Shown here: positions 34,701 to 47,100 of the stretch, piece after piece | How positions within the stretch are numbered: position 1 is the first letter of the stretch | Layout: every line of letters starts with the position of its first letter | DNA from: Pyrus communis | Lineage: Eukaryota > Streptophyta > Magnoliopsida > Rosales > Rosaceae | NCBI RefSeq assembly: GCF_963583255.1 | Contig: NC_084804.1 | Location: forward strand, 26,911,061-26,975,060 | Length of the DNA stretch: 64,000 bases | Direction: 5' to 3' | Program-made: the position numbers and the translations under genes | Notes under the pieces: model-generated | Told to the model about the DNA's origin: nothing | The model's input: the letters and a program-made list of their open reading frames with translations, nothing else | Databases searched by the model: none

Positions 34701-34960
34701 CAACTAAACAGACCATAGTTGCCACTTCATCTAACCATGCTAAAATTCTCGCCCTACACGAAGTAACTCGGGAGTGCTTCTAGCTAAGAGCAGTTGTGGG
34801 CCATATTCGAAGCTCCTGCGATCTTTACCCTGTCATTGACGTCCGGACGACGATCTATGAAGACAATGCAGCATGCATTAAACAGCTCAAGAAGGGTTAC
34901 ATCAAAGGAGATAACACCAAGCACATTGTGCCACAGTTCTTCTTGTTCAAGGAATAGGTA
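31790..34960 (+). pseudogene. Copia 'E' pol remnant (reverse transcriptase and RNase H)
   Basis: Frames shift often, but the order is clear. TDWSNWKQEIQVKLDSL is at about 32520. RYKTRLVTQGFLQCPGIDYD then DETYSPVMDVITF is the first reverse-transcriptase block, with RRSLYGLK at about 32960. After the solo LTR come VYVDDMNLIGTPEEL (YVDD catalytic motif, about 34063), FEMKDLGKT and EVPYLSAI. Relics of RNase H run to about 34960. A polypurine tract (CTCAAGGGGG) precedes the 3' LTR. Non-functional. Confidence 0.82.
33008..33972 (+). mobile_element. Gypsy-type solo LTR in Copia 'E'
   Basis: This 965-bp unit begins TGTAGACATG and ends GTGTTTAGA, flanked by AGTAT on both sides (33003-33007 and 33973-33977). 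It interrupts the reverse transcriptase between NRLSEY and the following TSQGYVNN. The last bases are GA instead of the expected CA. A TATA-like CTATAAATA lies near 33403. The LTR family is unnamed and the strand is inferred from TATA position. Confidence 0.85.
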
Positions 34961-35365
34961 TGCGTAAACTTTCTGAGTTGTAACATTGCTAGTTATCTTT
35001 GGAATTGTGTCAAACTCAGGGGGAGTATCCTGAAGTATACTTGCTTGATCTTAATGTATTGCTTTTTTCCTACGACTAGGAGCATTTTTGACGAGGCACC
35101 CACCTTGGGTTGATCAAATCCCTAATGATGTCCCGTAGATGTTTTATTTGATGTTGCATTACTCATGCATTTTTACCTAGACTATGGATTTTGTCCCTAC
35201 TCGGGTTTTTACCATAGCCTTATGGTTATTTTGTAAGACTTACTTCCTTATTCAAGTTGTTACCTTATTTGAGAATGGTGTGTTACTAGAATTAGTGCTG
35301 ACGAGTCAACTTCCTCAACTCTACATGATGCCAAATCTACTTGAGTATTTACACACTCAAGGGGG

Positions 35366-35617
35366 TGTTATAAACTTCTTATTTAAGTGTGATTGTGTAA
35401 ATCCTAGATTAGATTTGATTCTAGTTCTTCTTCCTTATTAGAACTTGTATTCCTTGGAGAAGAAGGATTTCTTCTCTCCTTTATTACTATAAATAAAAGC
35501 ACTGTGTGGGGAGAATAACACATCCTCTACACAACCCTACAAACACATTCCTCTCTATATTCTCTCTCTGTGTTGCCAGCCCTCTCTCTCCCTGTTAGTT
35601 AAATATAGGCCACAACA
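35366..35617 (+). repeat. Copia 'E' 3' LTR
   Basis: It starts TGTTATAAACTTC after the purine-rich CTCAAGGGGG and ends GGCCACAACA, followed by GTTAT. It pairs with 29644-29892. Confidence 0.88.
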
Positions 35618-35639
35618 GTTATGTCTTTTTGTTTTTTTA

Positions 35640-36586
35640 AACCAAAAATGCATTCAAGAGAGCCATAATTGCAACCTGTCCCCCTACTATCAAATAAAAG
35701 AGCATCAAAAGCAAAGGAGGGAGTACAATTATCCCAAATTGGGAGCACAATTATCCCAAATATGACAATCAGATATAAGAATACCCTGATGGGCAAAGGC
35801 ATCCGCAACAAAATGTGCCTCTCTGTAGATATGGCTCCATTTTATGTTTAAGAACTTAGCCGCCGTTCACCTGATATCATTAGTGATAGGGACCATATTC
35901 CATGGGGTTGCACCAATTCCTTGTATAGCCTGAATGATAAGTCTAGAATCGCCTTCCACCACAATGTTTGTAAAGCCCTTAGAGCATAGAGAAGGCCCTC
36001 CCTTAAACCCCTTACCTCCCCCTCATAAATAGTAGCACCATCAAAGTTTAAAGCTTCACCCCCAGTGAGATGCCCAGTGTCACTTCTGATGACAAAACCA
36101 GCCGCACCCTTGTCCCCAGCCACCAAACCATCCAAATTCAACTTAAAAATAATTATTATCTGAAGGATGCAATTTAATAATCGTGGAATTGTCACATGTG
36201 CTCTTCTTACGCTCTTTGGCATTTGACTTGAGATAATTATCACTCATAAGGATAGCCAATCCAGTGGACCTAGTCAGACTGGGATTGAAATTTCTTAAAG
36301 ATTTGTTATTTATATTATTCCAAATTTGCCAACCTAAGAAGAAAACTTTACCCAAGTCACTAAGCTCCTCCATGTCATTATGATATAACGAAACAGAATC
36401 AAAGTTGTTACTAGTTAAAATGCAAGGACTTACCGAGTAACAATTCCAAATCAAATTTGAAACGCTACATTTGAAAAATAGGTGTATGTGATATTCCTCG
36501 CCATTATTGCACAACGAACATATTTGATCAGCATTAGTCACAAATCAACTAATCCTTCTTTTGTTTGAAGTTTGACACGAAGAAAC
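35640..36586 (-). pseudogene. LINE-type pol C-terminus (zinc-binding and RNase H-like), part 2
   Basis: On the minus strand 36541-36380 reads DQICSLCNNGEEYHIHLFFK and CSVSNLIWNCY, the reverse-transcriptase zinc-binding domain (zf-RVT) of plant LINE-type proteins. 36160-35900 reads KLNLDGLVAGDKGAAGFVIR and EGEVRGLREGLLYALRAL, the RNase H-like RVT_3 domain. Frameshifts separate them. The part before this continues at 41653 beyond the Copia insertion. A T-rich tract at 35625-35640 may be the remains of the 3' tail. Confidence 0.75.
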
Positions 36587-36593
36587 AAAATAA

Positions 36594-36779
36594 TGTTATG
36601 GGAATTTCATATATTATTTGATACTTCTTCAGAACTAAATACATATACAATCCGTAGCCTACAAGGAAACAAATAAAAATAGGATATATACAAAACCCTT
36701 CCTTCCTAATAAAGGACTCCTAGTATTTACCCTATTTACATTCCCTTTTTTTCCGTCTAAACTGTGACTCACGTCTACA
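36594..36779 (-). repeat. Copia 'F' 3' LTR
   Basis: On the plus strand it begins TGTTATGGGAATTTC and ends CACGTCTACA, matching 41467-41652 at all but one position. The polypurine tract follows at 36780. Confidence 0.93.
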
Positions 36780-36786
36780 CTCCCCC

Positions 36787-39700
36787 TCAAGTTGGTGTAT
36801 ATATATCACACATGCCCAACTTGACAAGTGAGTCATCAAACTTGCGACTACATACAGCATGAGTAAGAACATCTGCAAGTTGTTCCTCCGAATTCACAAA
36901 CGGTATAGACACAATCTTCTTCTCAAGCTTCTCTTTAATGAAATGCCGATCAACCTCCACATGTTTTGTCCTGTCATGCTGCACCGGATTATCAGTTATA
37001 TCTCTTGCTGACTTGTTATCACAATATAGCTTCACGGTTTCCTTTGACTTAACCCCAAGACTCCAGAGAAGTTTTCGAAGCCAAAAGATTTCACAAATGC
37101 CGTGGGCCATGCCCCTATACTCGACTTCAGCTGAAGACCGTGATACCACCTTCTGTTTTTTACTCCGCCATGTAACCAAGTTCCCTCCTACAAAAGTGAA
37201 ATATCCGGAAGTAGATCTTCTATCACTCACATTTCCTGCCCAATCAGCATCCGTGAACCCCTCAATTGTCAAATGCCCGTGCTTCCTGTACAACACTCTT
37301 TTTCCTGGTGCAGACTTCAAATATGCTAGGATACGCTTAACAGCAGTCATATGATCTACACTCGGTGAATGCATAAATTGACTCACCACACTTACAGCAT
37401 ATGCAATATCTGGACGTGTATGAGCCAAATAAATTAGTCTCCCTACAAGTCTCTGATATCTCCCTTTATCAACCGGCTTCTGATCTGGATCCAAATGTAG
37501 ATGATGCTTTTCAACAATAGGAGTGTCTGCCGGCTTACACCCCAGCATACCAGTTTCCTTTAATAAATCCAATACATACTTACGTTGCGACAAGAAATAC
37601 CTCTTGAAGAGCGAGCAACTTCAACCCCAAGGAAATACTTCAAGTCTCCTAAGTTTTTCATTTCAAACTCGGCTTCCAAGTTATTCTGCAACTTCGAAAT
37701 CTCATCATGGTCATCTCCAGTAATAATCATGTCATCTACATAGATGATTAAGGCCGTCACTTTACCTTTTTTTCGTTTAACAAACAATGTATGATCAGAA
37801 TGACTCTGATGATACCCGTTCTTCTTCATAACTTGGGTAAACCTGTCAAACCACACACGAGGCGATTGCTTAAGTCCATAGAGTGACTTACGCAGCCGAC
37901 ATACTCCGGTATTTCCATAAGCACTATACCCAGGAGGGAAATCCATATACACTTCTTCCTCCAAATTTCCATGGAGAAAAGCATTTTTCACATCAAACTG
38001 TTTTAATGGCCAGTCCATATTTGCAGCTAAAGAAATCAGAACACGTACCGTATTCATTTTGGCAACTGGAGAAAAGGTTTCTTGATAATCTACACCATAT
38101 GTTTGAGTGTATCCTTTAGCCACCAACCTTGCTTTGTACCTGTCTATTGACCCATCAGCTTTGTATTTAATTGTAAACACCCACCGACATCCAACGGTTT
38201 TTTTTCCTTTAGGTAAACATGTCACCTCCCATGTATTGTTCTTTTGTAACGCCAACATCTCCTCATCCATTGCTTGAGCCCACTTTGGATCCTTTAGAGC
38301 TTCCTCCACTCGAGTTGGTACTTTAATTGAATCCATATTGTTCACCAAGGTTTGGCGTTCTGGTGCCAGACCACCACATGAGACATAGTTGGCTATTGGA
38401 TACTTCACCTTTCCTTCCGGAGAGAATCTATCAGGTGGCACACCTCGATTTTTTCTTGGTGGCAACCTATACACATTCATATTATCACTTATGTTAATTA
38501 CATAATCATCCACAATACTTACCTCAGGTGTATTCAGAGAAGATTCATTGGACGGCACTTCGGAGTTAGAGAGAGGGGAAAGCACATTAACAGATTTGGT
38601 ATGTGTCTGCTGCAGCTGTCTACTGGGCTCGGCAAAACTCTCGGCAGTCTGCTGGACAGGTGCGGCAGACCCTTGTCTCGACTGCTCAGACACGTCAGTT
38701 TCATTTGCTTTATATACTTGCTCAGACACGGCAAAACCCTGAACCTCAACATTAGCACATCGGTCAGAAAGTACAACAGCACGTTCGGTGCTGCATGAAA
38801 CTGTGTCTTCTCCTAGATCCAACCATTCCAGATCACCAATAGTGTTCTCCCCCTGGTGATCTGAAGATAAATGCACAGAAGAATAAAAAAACTCCAGTTC
38901 AGAAAAAGTCACATCCATGGTGACATACATATGCTTAGTCTCAGGGTGATAACACTTGTAGCCTTTTTGATGAGGTGAGAAACCCACAAACACACACCGA
39001 AGGGCACACGGATCCAACTTGGTGCGATGAATTTTCTGAATATGCACATAAGCGACACACCCAAATACTCGAGGAGGGAGAGTATGAGTCGACACTACTG
39101 AAGCATGTTGAGTGAGGACTTGAAGAGGTGTCTGAAAGTTCAGAACCCGAGAGGGCATACGGTTAATCACATAGACCGCATAAGTAACAGCTTCAGGCCA
39201 AAACATCTTAGGGACCGAGGCGCCAAGCAGAAGAGCACGTGTGGTTTCTAAGATGTGGCGATTTTTCCGTTCCGCAACCCCATTTTGTTGCGGGGTATAA
39301 GGACAAGTCGTTTCATGGAGAATGCCATGATCACGAAGAAACTCGGACAACTCACAAGCAATGTACTCACCACCATTGTCAGACCATAGTACTTTAATCA
39401 CAGATGAATATTGAGTCTGGATCATCTGAGAGAAAGACCGAAAGACGAGACCAACATCACTCTTATTTTTCAACACATATAACCATGTCAAACGAGTGCA
39501 ATCATCAACAAATGTAACAAACCATTTAATTCCCGAAGGAAGAACAACTGGAGATGGCCCCCAAACATCAGAGTGCACAAGTTCAAACGGCACAAACCTT
39601 TTATTCATACTAGAAGGAAACGAAGCACGATGGCTTTTAGCACGAATACATACTTCACAATGTAAGTCTGATTCATTTATTCTACTAAATAGAGTAGGCA

Positions 39701-41285
39701 ACATAAGCCGTAAATATCCAAACGATGCATGCCCTAACCGACGATGCAATAACCATACTTCTTGCAAACTACTAGTATGTGACGCTCGAACCGCATTAGC
39801 CCTGCCTGAAACGACGTCATCAACATAGTACAACCCCTCTCTCTTAGTGCCACGCCCAATTATCTCCTTGGTCTGAATATCCTGAAGTAGACAAAAGGAC
39901 GGATACATTAGAACAACACAATCCAATTGTTCAGTGACTTGTGGTATTGATAATAAGTGATGGGACAATGATGGAACAAATAAGCAACGATGTAAAGGGA
40001 GAGATGGGGAAAGTTGCACAGTGCCAGCGCCACACACGGGGACAAGAGTCCCATTAGCAGTCGCGATGCTTTTCCTGTGAGACATTGTCATATATTGAAA
40101 CAAAGTTTTATCGTACGTCATATGATCGATTGCACCAGAATCAAGAATCCAACCTGTATGTTGATCACTTTCGGAGGCTAAGAGAACACGCCCCACAATA
40201 CCTGTATTGGAGGATGAATCACCAGGAGTAGCACGAGTTAACAAAGTTTGACTAGGATCCCCAGAGCTAGCCCCGGCCTCTGGAGCAGTTGGTGTAGCCG
40301 CTGCAAGGGAGGCACGGCCTTCATTGGATCCGACTGTGCCACGGTCCTTTGCCCGCAATTTCTTCTTAAGTTCTGGAAACCAATCAGGTACACCATGCTT
40401 GGTAAAGCATGTATCTTCAGTATGGCGAGTTTGACCACAGAAAGTGCACTTCAAATCATCTTTGTTTTCTCGGGTAAAGGGACGAGAATTGAAAGAATGA
40501 TTAGAAGAATTGTTAGGACGGGAAGTTGCAGGTGGCCGAGAGACCATGGCCATGGACGGTCCCCCTTGGTTGTTATTCCCACCCATCATGGTGGCATGTC
40601 GTTGTGCTTCACGCCTAACAACTGAAAAAACTTCCTCGACAGATGGTAACGGTTGAGTACGTAGAATATCGCTACGTACTTTATCAAAAATATCATCCAA
40701 GCCCGCCAAAAAAGCATACACACGATCAATCTGAATTTCTTCTCGAAGTGTCTTAAGATCAGCAGCACATGCCATCTTAATTGGTCTCCGTTGATCTAGC
40801 TCCTGCCAAACGGACTTGAGGTCAGCATAATACACACCAACCGGCCTGCCCTCTTGACGAAGCCTGAACGACTTAACCTTCAATTCATAAATTTGAGAAA
40901 TATCTGAACCATCATAATAAGTCCGAGCCACCTCCTCCCAGACTTCTTTAGCAGTACGCAGGTGAATAAAAAATCCCATGATAGCAGGTTCCATGGAATT
41001 AATCAACCACCCTTTTACTATGGCATTCCCGGTCTCCCACGTCTCATACTCAGCACTGTCCTCAGCAGGTTCCTTGGTACTTCCTGTCACGAAGCCTTTT
41101 CGACCACGTCCAGCAATATGCATCTCCAATACCTTGGACCAAAGAGGGTAATTGGATCCATTCAACTTCACAGTGTTTGGCACCGCAGATGCATCGTTCT
41201 GAATAACAACGGGACTCAATACCTGATTGTTAAGTGGTTTACGGGAACCACCCTCCAACTTCAAGATTGAATCACCTTCAGCCAT
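36787..41285 (-). pseudogene. Copia 'F' gag-pol polyprotein (one frameshift)
   Basis: The main frame (41285-37560) starts MAEGDSILKLEGG and runs 1,241 codons. Gag lies at residues about 40-240. The zinc knuckle CTFCGQTRHTEDTC is near 280-293. The protease motif is WILDSGAIDHM near 378. The integrase zinc finger has HRRLGHAS and CEVCIRAKSHR, and its core has HSDVWGP, SDNGGEY and QQNGVAERKNR. The reverse transcriptase has RYKARLVAKGYTQ, KSLYGLKQS and IIYVDD. One base is missing in a T run at about 37597, so the reading shifts. RNase H continues in the next frame (37593-36787; FTDADWAGN, SAEVEYRGMA, KHVEVDRHF). Apart from this the frame is complete, so a sister copy is likely to be active. Confidence 0.93.
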
Positions 41286-41466
41286 CTCGACTTACACACG
41301 GAAAGGGCACCAACAATTTGATGATATGACTCACGGCAGCAACCAACCAAACAGGTGCTGCAATTCTTCCAGTCACGACAGCAGAGATGCTGTGATACGT
41401 CCACTACGTCAGACAAACACAGCAGCGGTAGTTTCTAGGGTTACAAGGCTCCGATGCCAAAAAGAA

Positions 41467-41652
41467 TGTTATGGGAATTTCATATATTATTTGATACTTC
41501 TTCAGAACTAAATACATATACAATCCGTAGCCTACAAGGAAACAAATAAAAACAGGATATATACAAAACCCTTCCTTCCTAATAAAGGACTCCTAGTATT
41601 TACCCTATTTACATTCCCTTTTTTTCCGTCTAAACTGTGACTCACGTCTACA
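41467..41652 (-). repeat. Copia 'F' 5' LTR
   Basis: On the plus strand it begins TGTTATGGGAATTTC and ends CACGTCTACA, followed by the GAAAC duplication. Between it and the primer site lies the spacer AAAAGAA. Confidence 0.93.
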
Positions 41653-42030
41653 GAAACAACCACGCAAACATCTTAACCTTGGGAGAAGGGGTAAACTTCC
41701 ACATCTTATAATTACCTTGTGTCTTTTTGTTTAAGCTGCATTTCTATTTTGAATCCAAGTGGCTGACTTAATTGAGAAGTTACCATTAGTAGTAGGATCC
41801 TAAATAAGCTTAATCTTTGGTATTTTGAATAGGAATTGGAATATTACAAATTTTCTTAACCACTTCACTGCTAACAACACAAGAAAGCTTCTGCCCACCT
41901 CAACAATTATTATCGATAAAATCACTCACCTTCAGCTTCCAGTCAAGGTTTTGGCTATCAACATTTTGGATGGATATTTATTTCCTCCTCATGACTTCTA
42001 TTCTTTTTGGATAAATTTATTAAAAAAAAA
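41653..42030 (-). pseudogene. LINE-type pol C-terminus, part 1
   Basis: On the minus strand it reads EVVKKICNIPIPIQNTKD and then KFTPSPKVKMFAWLFLR, the segment that precedes the zinc-binding domain in plant LINE-type proteins. It continues at 36586. Stops and frameshifts are present. The upstream reverse transcriptase is not seen, so the LINE was 5' truncated or deleted. Confidence 0.62.
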
Positions 42031-44180
42031 ACAAATTGAGTGAAAGGCGAGCGAAAAACCAACCACAAATCCAACAGTGGAGATTTGACCTAGAAGCCTT
42101 GGAAGGAGGACATAGAGTTGATCACACCCTCAGAAGTCAGAACCATAGCTCTATGTCTTCTGGTAGAGTAATATTCTTATTTTTCTTTTTCTAAATATTA
42201 AAAGCATCCGAAGCAAAAGATAAATGCTTTTGCATCTGGAACATATGATCCTCACAAATCAAAATCCAATAATTCACTTCCAAAACCAAATGTGGTAGGA
42301 AATTTGCAAGTTTCACATTTTCACTACCTGAAATTCCCACTAACTAGGGACTGACTCACATTGTTGTTACTTTTTTTTCCCGACTAATAAATTAATTGAA
42401 GTACTAAAAAAATAATTAATTGTCTCACGTCTAATCCGTAAAAGAGTTTCGCATTGATAAAGCCGGCCCAACGGCCCCACCCTCATGTCACGTATGTTAG
42501 CTTCTCCACACGTGTTCACACGCATGCAAGAGGTCTTTTTTTTCTTTTCTTTTCTCTTTTTTTAATTATTGTCATGTGATCCTTTCTATCTAATCTAGGA
42601 AAATAAGGAGAATAAATATATAAAGGGTAGTGATATGCACACAACTCTTTGTACCTCTCAAACACCCCATGTTAACTTCTATTTTTTGATCTTCTTCAAT
42701 TCATTTCATCCAACAATCGGAAAAAAGTGCGTGAAAAGTAAAAAAAATGCGTAAATAGCACTATATATGAAAGGTTGCACAAAGAGCTAAAAGTTGCTTG
42801 ACAAGACAAAAATCATTTTTCTTCAATCCTACAATAAAATGAACAAACCAAAACATACAGCTTACCAAAGGAAAAAAGGGTACATATTTTACTCGTTAGC
42901 TTTCGCAAGTTTTGCAATATTTGATTGTCTCCAAGTACATTTTGGCTCTCCCATCGCTTCCTCCCTCCCATGTAGCCTGTAGCAATCTACCGGATATAGA
43001 AAAGGTTTGCGTTGTGGATATCCTGCTCCACGCAAACGGTCCATACTGCCCTCCAAAGTTTTGCAGCAGAATCAAAAGATCGGCTGCAATGGCTTTCATG
43101 TCATGGTTTCTGTCTTTGGCTTCATCTCTTTTCAATCTTTGGTTATTTCTGTCCTGGTGAATTCTCGTGATAAATCTTGTCATCGTCTTCTGTAGAAATT
43201 TGTGATCCATGAGGGCATTCAAAACTATTTGAAACCGTAGGTTTGTATTTGAGTAGTGTTCTAATCACACACAAGCAATTGTAAATCATGAATAAAAGTT
43301 TCATTCAACGTTTGAAAGCTCAACAACTTGATGATCAATCATTTTATTGCAAGAGCAACGCCTCATCCGTTTGTGGCAACTAAGAAACATAATTAGCATA
43401 CATGTAATGATATATCTTGCTCGACAAAACATGCCATACAAATTGAAAACTTTACAACTCAACGGTGCTTTTCTTAATCAGTTATGCCCGGAACATATAA
43501 TGTAATTCCTTATTGGTGTGAGGCTTGTATTGCTTCGAATAATAAATTACACATATACATAAATTTTACACATTACACACACCAAAAGTTTAACCCATCT
43601 TCTCTGCTCATGAGCAGTAGAGTTAGAGCTCTCGGAATTCAACCGAGTCAGAATATAAGATGGTATGCTGGCTGCATAAAGCGATTATGTTGTTCAGCTA
43701 CCTTTGCAAGACCGGCCTGCCTTGGCTGTCCTTATTACTTTAAGCTCTCTAGTATATATGGAAACACTGTCTGCTATCTAGACTTAACTTCAAGAACTCT
43801 TTCTTTGTAATATCTTCGAGAGGATTTACCAGGACCTTGTTCTCGTTTTCAATGCTTCCGAATATCCCTCTATCAGGCTACAAAGCCATCTCAGAATAAG
43901 CACGTTTTGGAATAAATGCAGTCATCCATAGGTTCTTGACAATAGGCAGAGCCCTTCCGCAGCAAGCTCTTCAAGGGAGAGTATCAATGACAATTCAAGG
44001 CAAGACTCATAACCTCTCGTGCAATGTTGTTATTAACTTTATCCACAATCTGGTATTTTGATCATTGAAATCCTTTTCTATTGGTCCATCATCCACATGA
44101 AGATTCACTACAAGCCTGCATGTTGTCCAGCCTGCATCTAAAGGAAAAAACTTCAAGTTTGTTAAAAGGTGCAGCAAATC
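42031..44180. other. AT-rich sequence without a clear gene
   Basis: I see no recognised element. The only frame with a protein-like composition is the one at 42896-43222 on the minus strand, listed separately. Runs of T lie at 42538-42563. Confidence 0.45.
42896..43222 (-). CDS. Unrecognised 108-codon frame
   Basis: It reads MNALMDHKFLQKTMTRFITR, then DMKAIAADLLILLQNFGGQY and FAWSRISTTQTFSISGRLLQ, and ends KYCKTCES. The mix of residues is balanced, unlike the low-complexity frames elsewhere. I do not recognise it and see no signal peptide or domain. It could be an exon, a gene relic or chance. No supporting promoter or splice sites are obvious. Confidence 0.22.
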   Translation of the reverse strand: MNALMDHKFLQKTMTRFITRIHQDRNNQRLKRDEAKDRNHDMKAIAADLLILLQNFGGQYGPFAWSRISTTQTFSISGRLLQATWEGGSDGRAKMYLETIKYCKTCES

Positions 44181-44189
44181 ATCTACTCC

Positions 44190-47100
44190 CATTCCCATAC
44201 ATTTGAGTATCCAACATTTCTATCTTCAACCTTTCAGCTACTTCCTTGTTCCCCTGTTTCATATAAGGACTCATTATAGACCTCAGAATTCGGTTTACAC
44301 CCTTTTTTCCCAACATCTCAGCCTGAAGCTTAAGCGTTTCTTCCAACTTCTCCTCTGCACGCAACCCTCTTATCAGATTCTCATAACTCTTCTCAGTCGG
44401 ACAAAAACAATAATCCACTGTTGCACCTCTCATTGTTGGAAATATTGGCGTTCCGGACGGTACTTCTCCTATAACAAATCACATAAAATAAATCTTAGTA
44501 TGATAATTTTCATTTCCACAATTAATTACATAAGATAAACAAAATAAGATAAAATACTTATCTTTGGTAGGTAAAGAACGCTCTTATTCGGTCTTTGATT
44601 AGATTAAGATTTTAGGTTGAGTCGTGTAAGTTTACTGTCTTTAAGGGTAGATTGTGCCCCTTAGAGACAATGTCTCGGTGTAGTAAGTTATGGCGTCCTA
44701 CCCTCTAGGATACAACAACCTATGATCCTTGTAAGCGTACACTCGCAATACTTAGATCGAGTGAACAACTCTATTATTTCCTTTGGCATATAAGAGGTGT
44801 AAATTATAATAGCATTTGACAGAATACAAGAGATTAGGAGATAAGAGGATGGTAGGATTCTTTTCAATTAACTACGTGGGCTTTTTAGAAAAGAAAAAGA
44901 TTACACCCAAGGTTGGAACAAAGGAAGCTATATAAAAGAGCTCAAATAAAACATTAGGGTATCAAAGAATATTGCATTAACAATTTTCATAATAATTGAA
45001 TGTAAATGAGATAACGGCTATAAAATCGATTTTCAACTCTTTATTATGTAATAAAGAATTAGCTAATGGCTTACATTTGCATACTAAATATTACACATAT
45101 AAATAGCTGATTGAATGTAGAAAACATTTTCTATTATAAAATAAAGAAACCACCACACAATGATTTCAAGAATATAATTCTATAGGGAGAAACAGCTTAA
45201 AATTTATATACAATAAAATAGACTTTTCAATGCAATAAAATAGACACTTATCACATAGTACAAATTTGAATTTTGAAATACTCAATCAAAAACTCCAACA
45301 CTCATAACATTTAAAGCTTCTAAAACCCTACTCTCATCACAAAGCACCAGAATCAACACATCCATTGTTGACCCCTTGGGCTTGATATCTTTCCTAAGCA
45401 TGTCCTTGTACAAGAGCATAGCAGAATCAAGATTTCCTATTTTACAGTACCCAGTAATATGATGCTCATAAGCAACACAAGTACTCTTTATTCCACTCAA
45501 TCCCATTTCTTTAAAAAACTTTATAGCCATTTCAATCTCTCTGATTTTGCAAAACCCGCCAATCATAGTGTTATAAGCAACACCATCAGGCACCACAATT
45601 TTAGCTCTCATTTCTTCACACAACTCCTCTGCTACACCATCAGGCACCACACTTTTTACCCCCCCCTCAGGTTTGGGGTTGATTACAACTTCTTACAACA
45701 TTTTAAAAATATTTTAATTTCATATATTTACTTATCATTTTATTTTAATTTCATATATCCGTTAGAAAATCTGTTAAGTAAACCATTAAGTGATAACGTA
45801 GTAAATATGAGATTCATATTTATGCTGACGTGACTACCAAATTTGTGCCACATGGCAATAAATAAATAAATAAAAAACCTAAAACCCATCTTCCTGACCC
45901 ACCTTCTCTCTCTCCTCCATTCTCTTCACCTCCCTCCCATCCAAAAAACCCACCCCACCCCCGCAACCCCCTTACCTCCCCCGCAACCCCCCACCCCACC
46001 CAAACCCCAACAAACCCAGACTGTCATATTAACTTAAAATTAGGGAAAAGAAAGGCCTCCCAAAGTGGTAAAATAAGACAAAAAAATGGAGGTGAGCTTT
46101 GAAAGGAGGAAAAAGTTTCAGAGCTGAAAATGACGTATGGAGAGGAGATTGGTATGATGAGGAAGCCACCGTTAGCTCCGACGATGTCACTATGGCACAA
46201 TCAGTTGCATAGCCATTTAACAGGGAAGCTCCTCAAGATCGGAGCGAACAGAGGGAAGGGGAAGGTTTACATCATGTGGAAGGGGTGGGAGCAGAGGGAA
46301 AAAGCAGATCGCGCGAGTTTCGATGGTGGGTGCAGAGGGAAGCAATGGGTTCAATCTTTAAGTTGCAGCGGCGGGTTCGACCACCAGGATGGTTTACAAT
46401 GGTAAGGGTTGGATAGATCAGTTTTAATGCAGTGCGGCGGTTTGACAACAAATGGCGGTGTGGTCTAAAATGACTTCCTCATGACCCCAATCTAGTCCGA
46501 GATTATCCCGCCCACCTCCGACACCATCTTCGCCCTCCTCAACTGCTCCGTCGACTCCCCTGTCCTCACCCTTTGAATTTTGGGAAATAAAATTTTGATA
46601 TCCATTAAATTTCTAGGGTTTTTTTTTTCTGATTGAGAGCGAAAACAGAGAGATTTTTTACGGAAATTTGGGGAAGAAGAGGAATTAGAAGAATTGGGAG
46701 AATGAGAGAATGAGGGTTTAGGGATTGGGAGGGGTGGTGTTCTGGTGGTTATGGAGATTGGAGGAGATGAAGGCCCTGTGGTCATGTGGAAGAAGAAGGG
46801 GTGGGGGTTATACGTGTCCAGGTTTTGGAGGCAGTGGGCTGACGTGTAATAGGGTCTACTACTGCCACGTCAACTCTTAACAGACCAATGAATGGAAAAT
46901 GTAACAGAGGTATTATATTGAAATAAAATAGTACGTAATGTATGAAAGTGAAATTTTTTGAAGATGTTGTATGAGGTTGCAATAGACCTCAGACCTGATA
47001 TGGTAAAGTGTAATTTACCTAAAATTCCAACACTCATAACATTCAAAGCTTCTAAAACCCTACTCTCATCACAAAGCCCCTGAATCAACATATCCATTGT

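Larger units (their letters stand above)
29644..35617 (+). mobile_element. Old broken Copia element 'E'
   Basis: It is bounded by LTRs of 249 and 252 bp and by the target duplication GTTAT (29639-29643 and 35618-35622). The LTRs differ visibly, by roughly 15 percent on a rough count, so it is much older than the other Copia elements here. A 1.6-kb leader, a truncated gag and a frameshifted polymerase remain, and a Gypsy solo LTR has inserted in the reverse transcriptase. Confidence 0.9.
36587..41652 (-). mobile_element. Young Copia element 'F' in the LINE relic
   Basis: Flanked by GAAAC (36582-36586 and 41653-41657). Its LTRs of 186 bp differ by one base in my comparison, so it is recent. 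It has a primer site (GGCTCCGATGCCA on the plus strand, 41448-41460) and a polypurine tract (CTCCCCCTCAAG, 36780-36791). One gag-pol frame is broken by a single-base deletion. At its left edge the LTR carries seven additional bases (AAAATAA) before the duplication. Confidence 0.92.

Noticed and set aside
46130..46785. Frames inside the Mutator-like element, considered as captured genes
   Set aside because: No recognisable domain and strongly biased composition.
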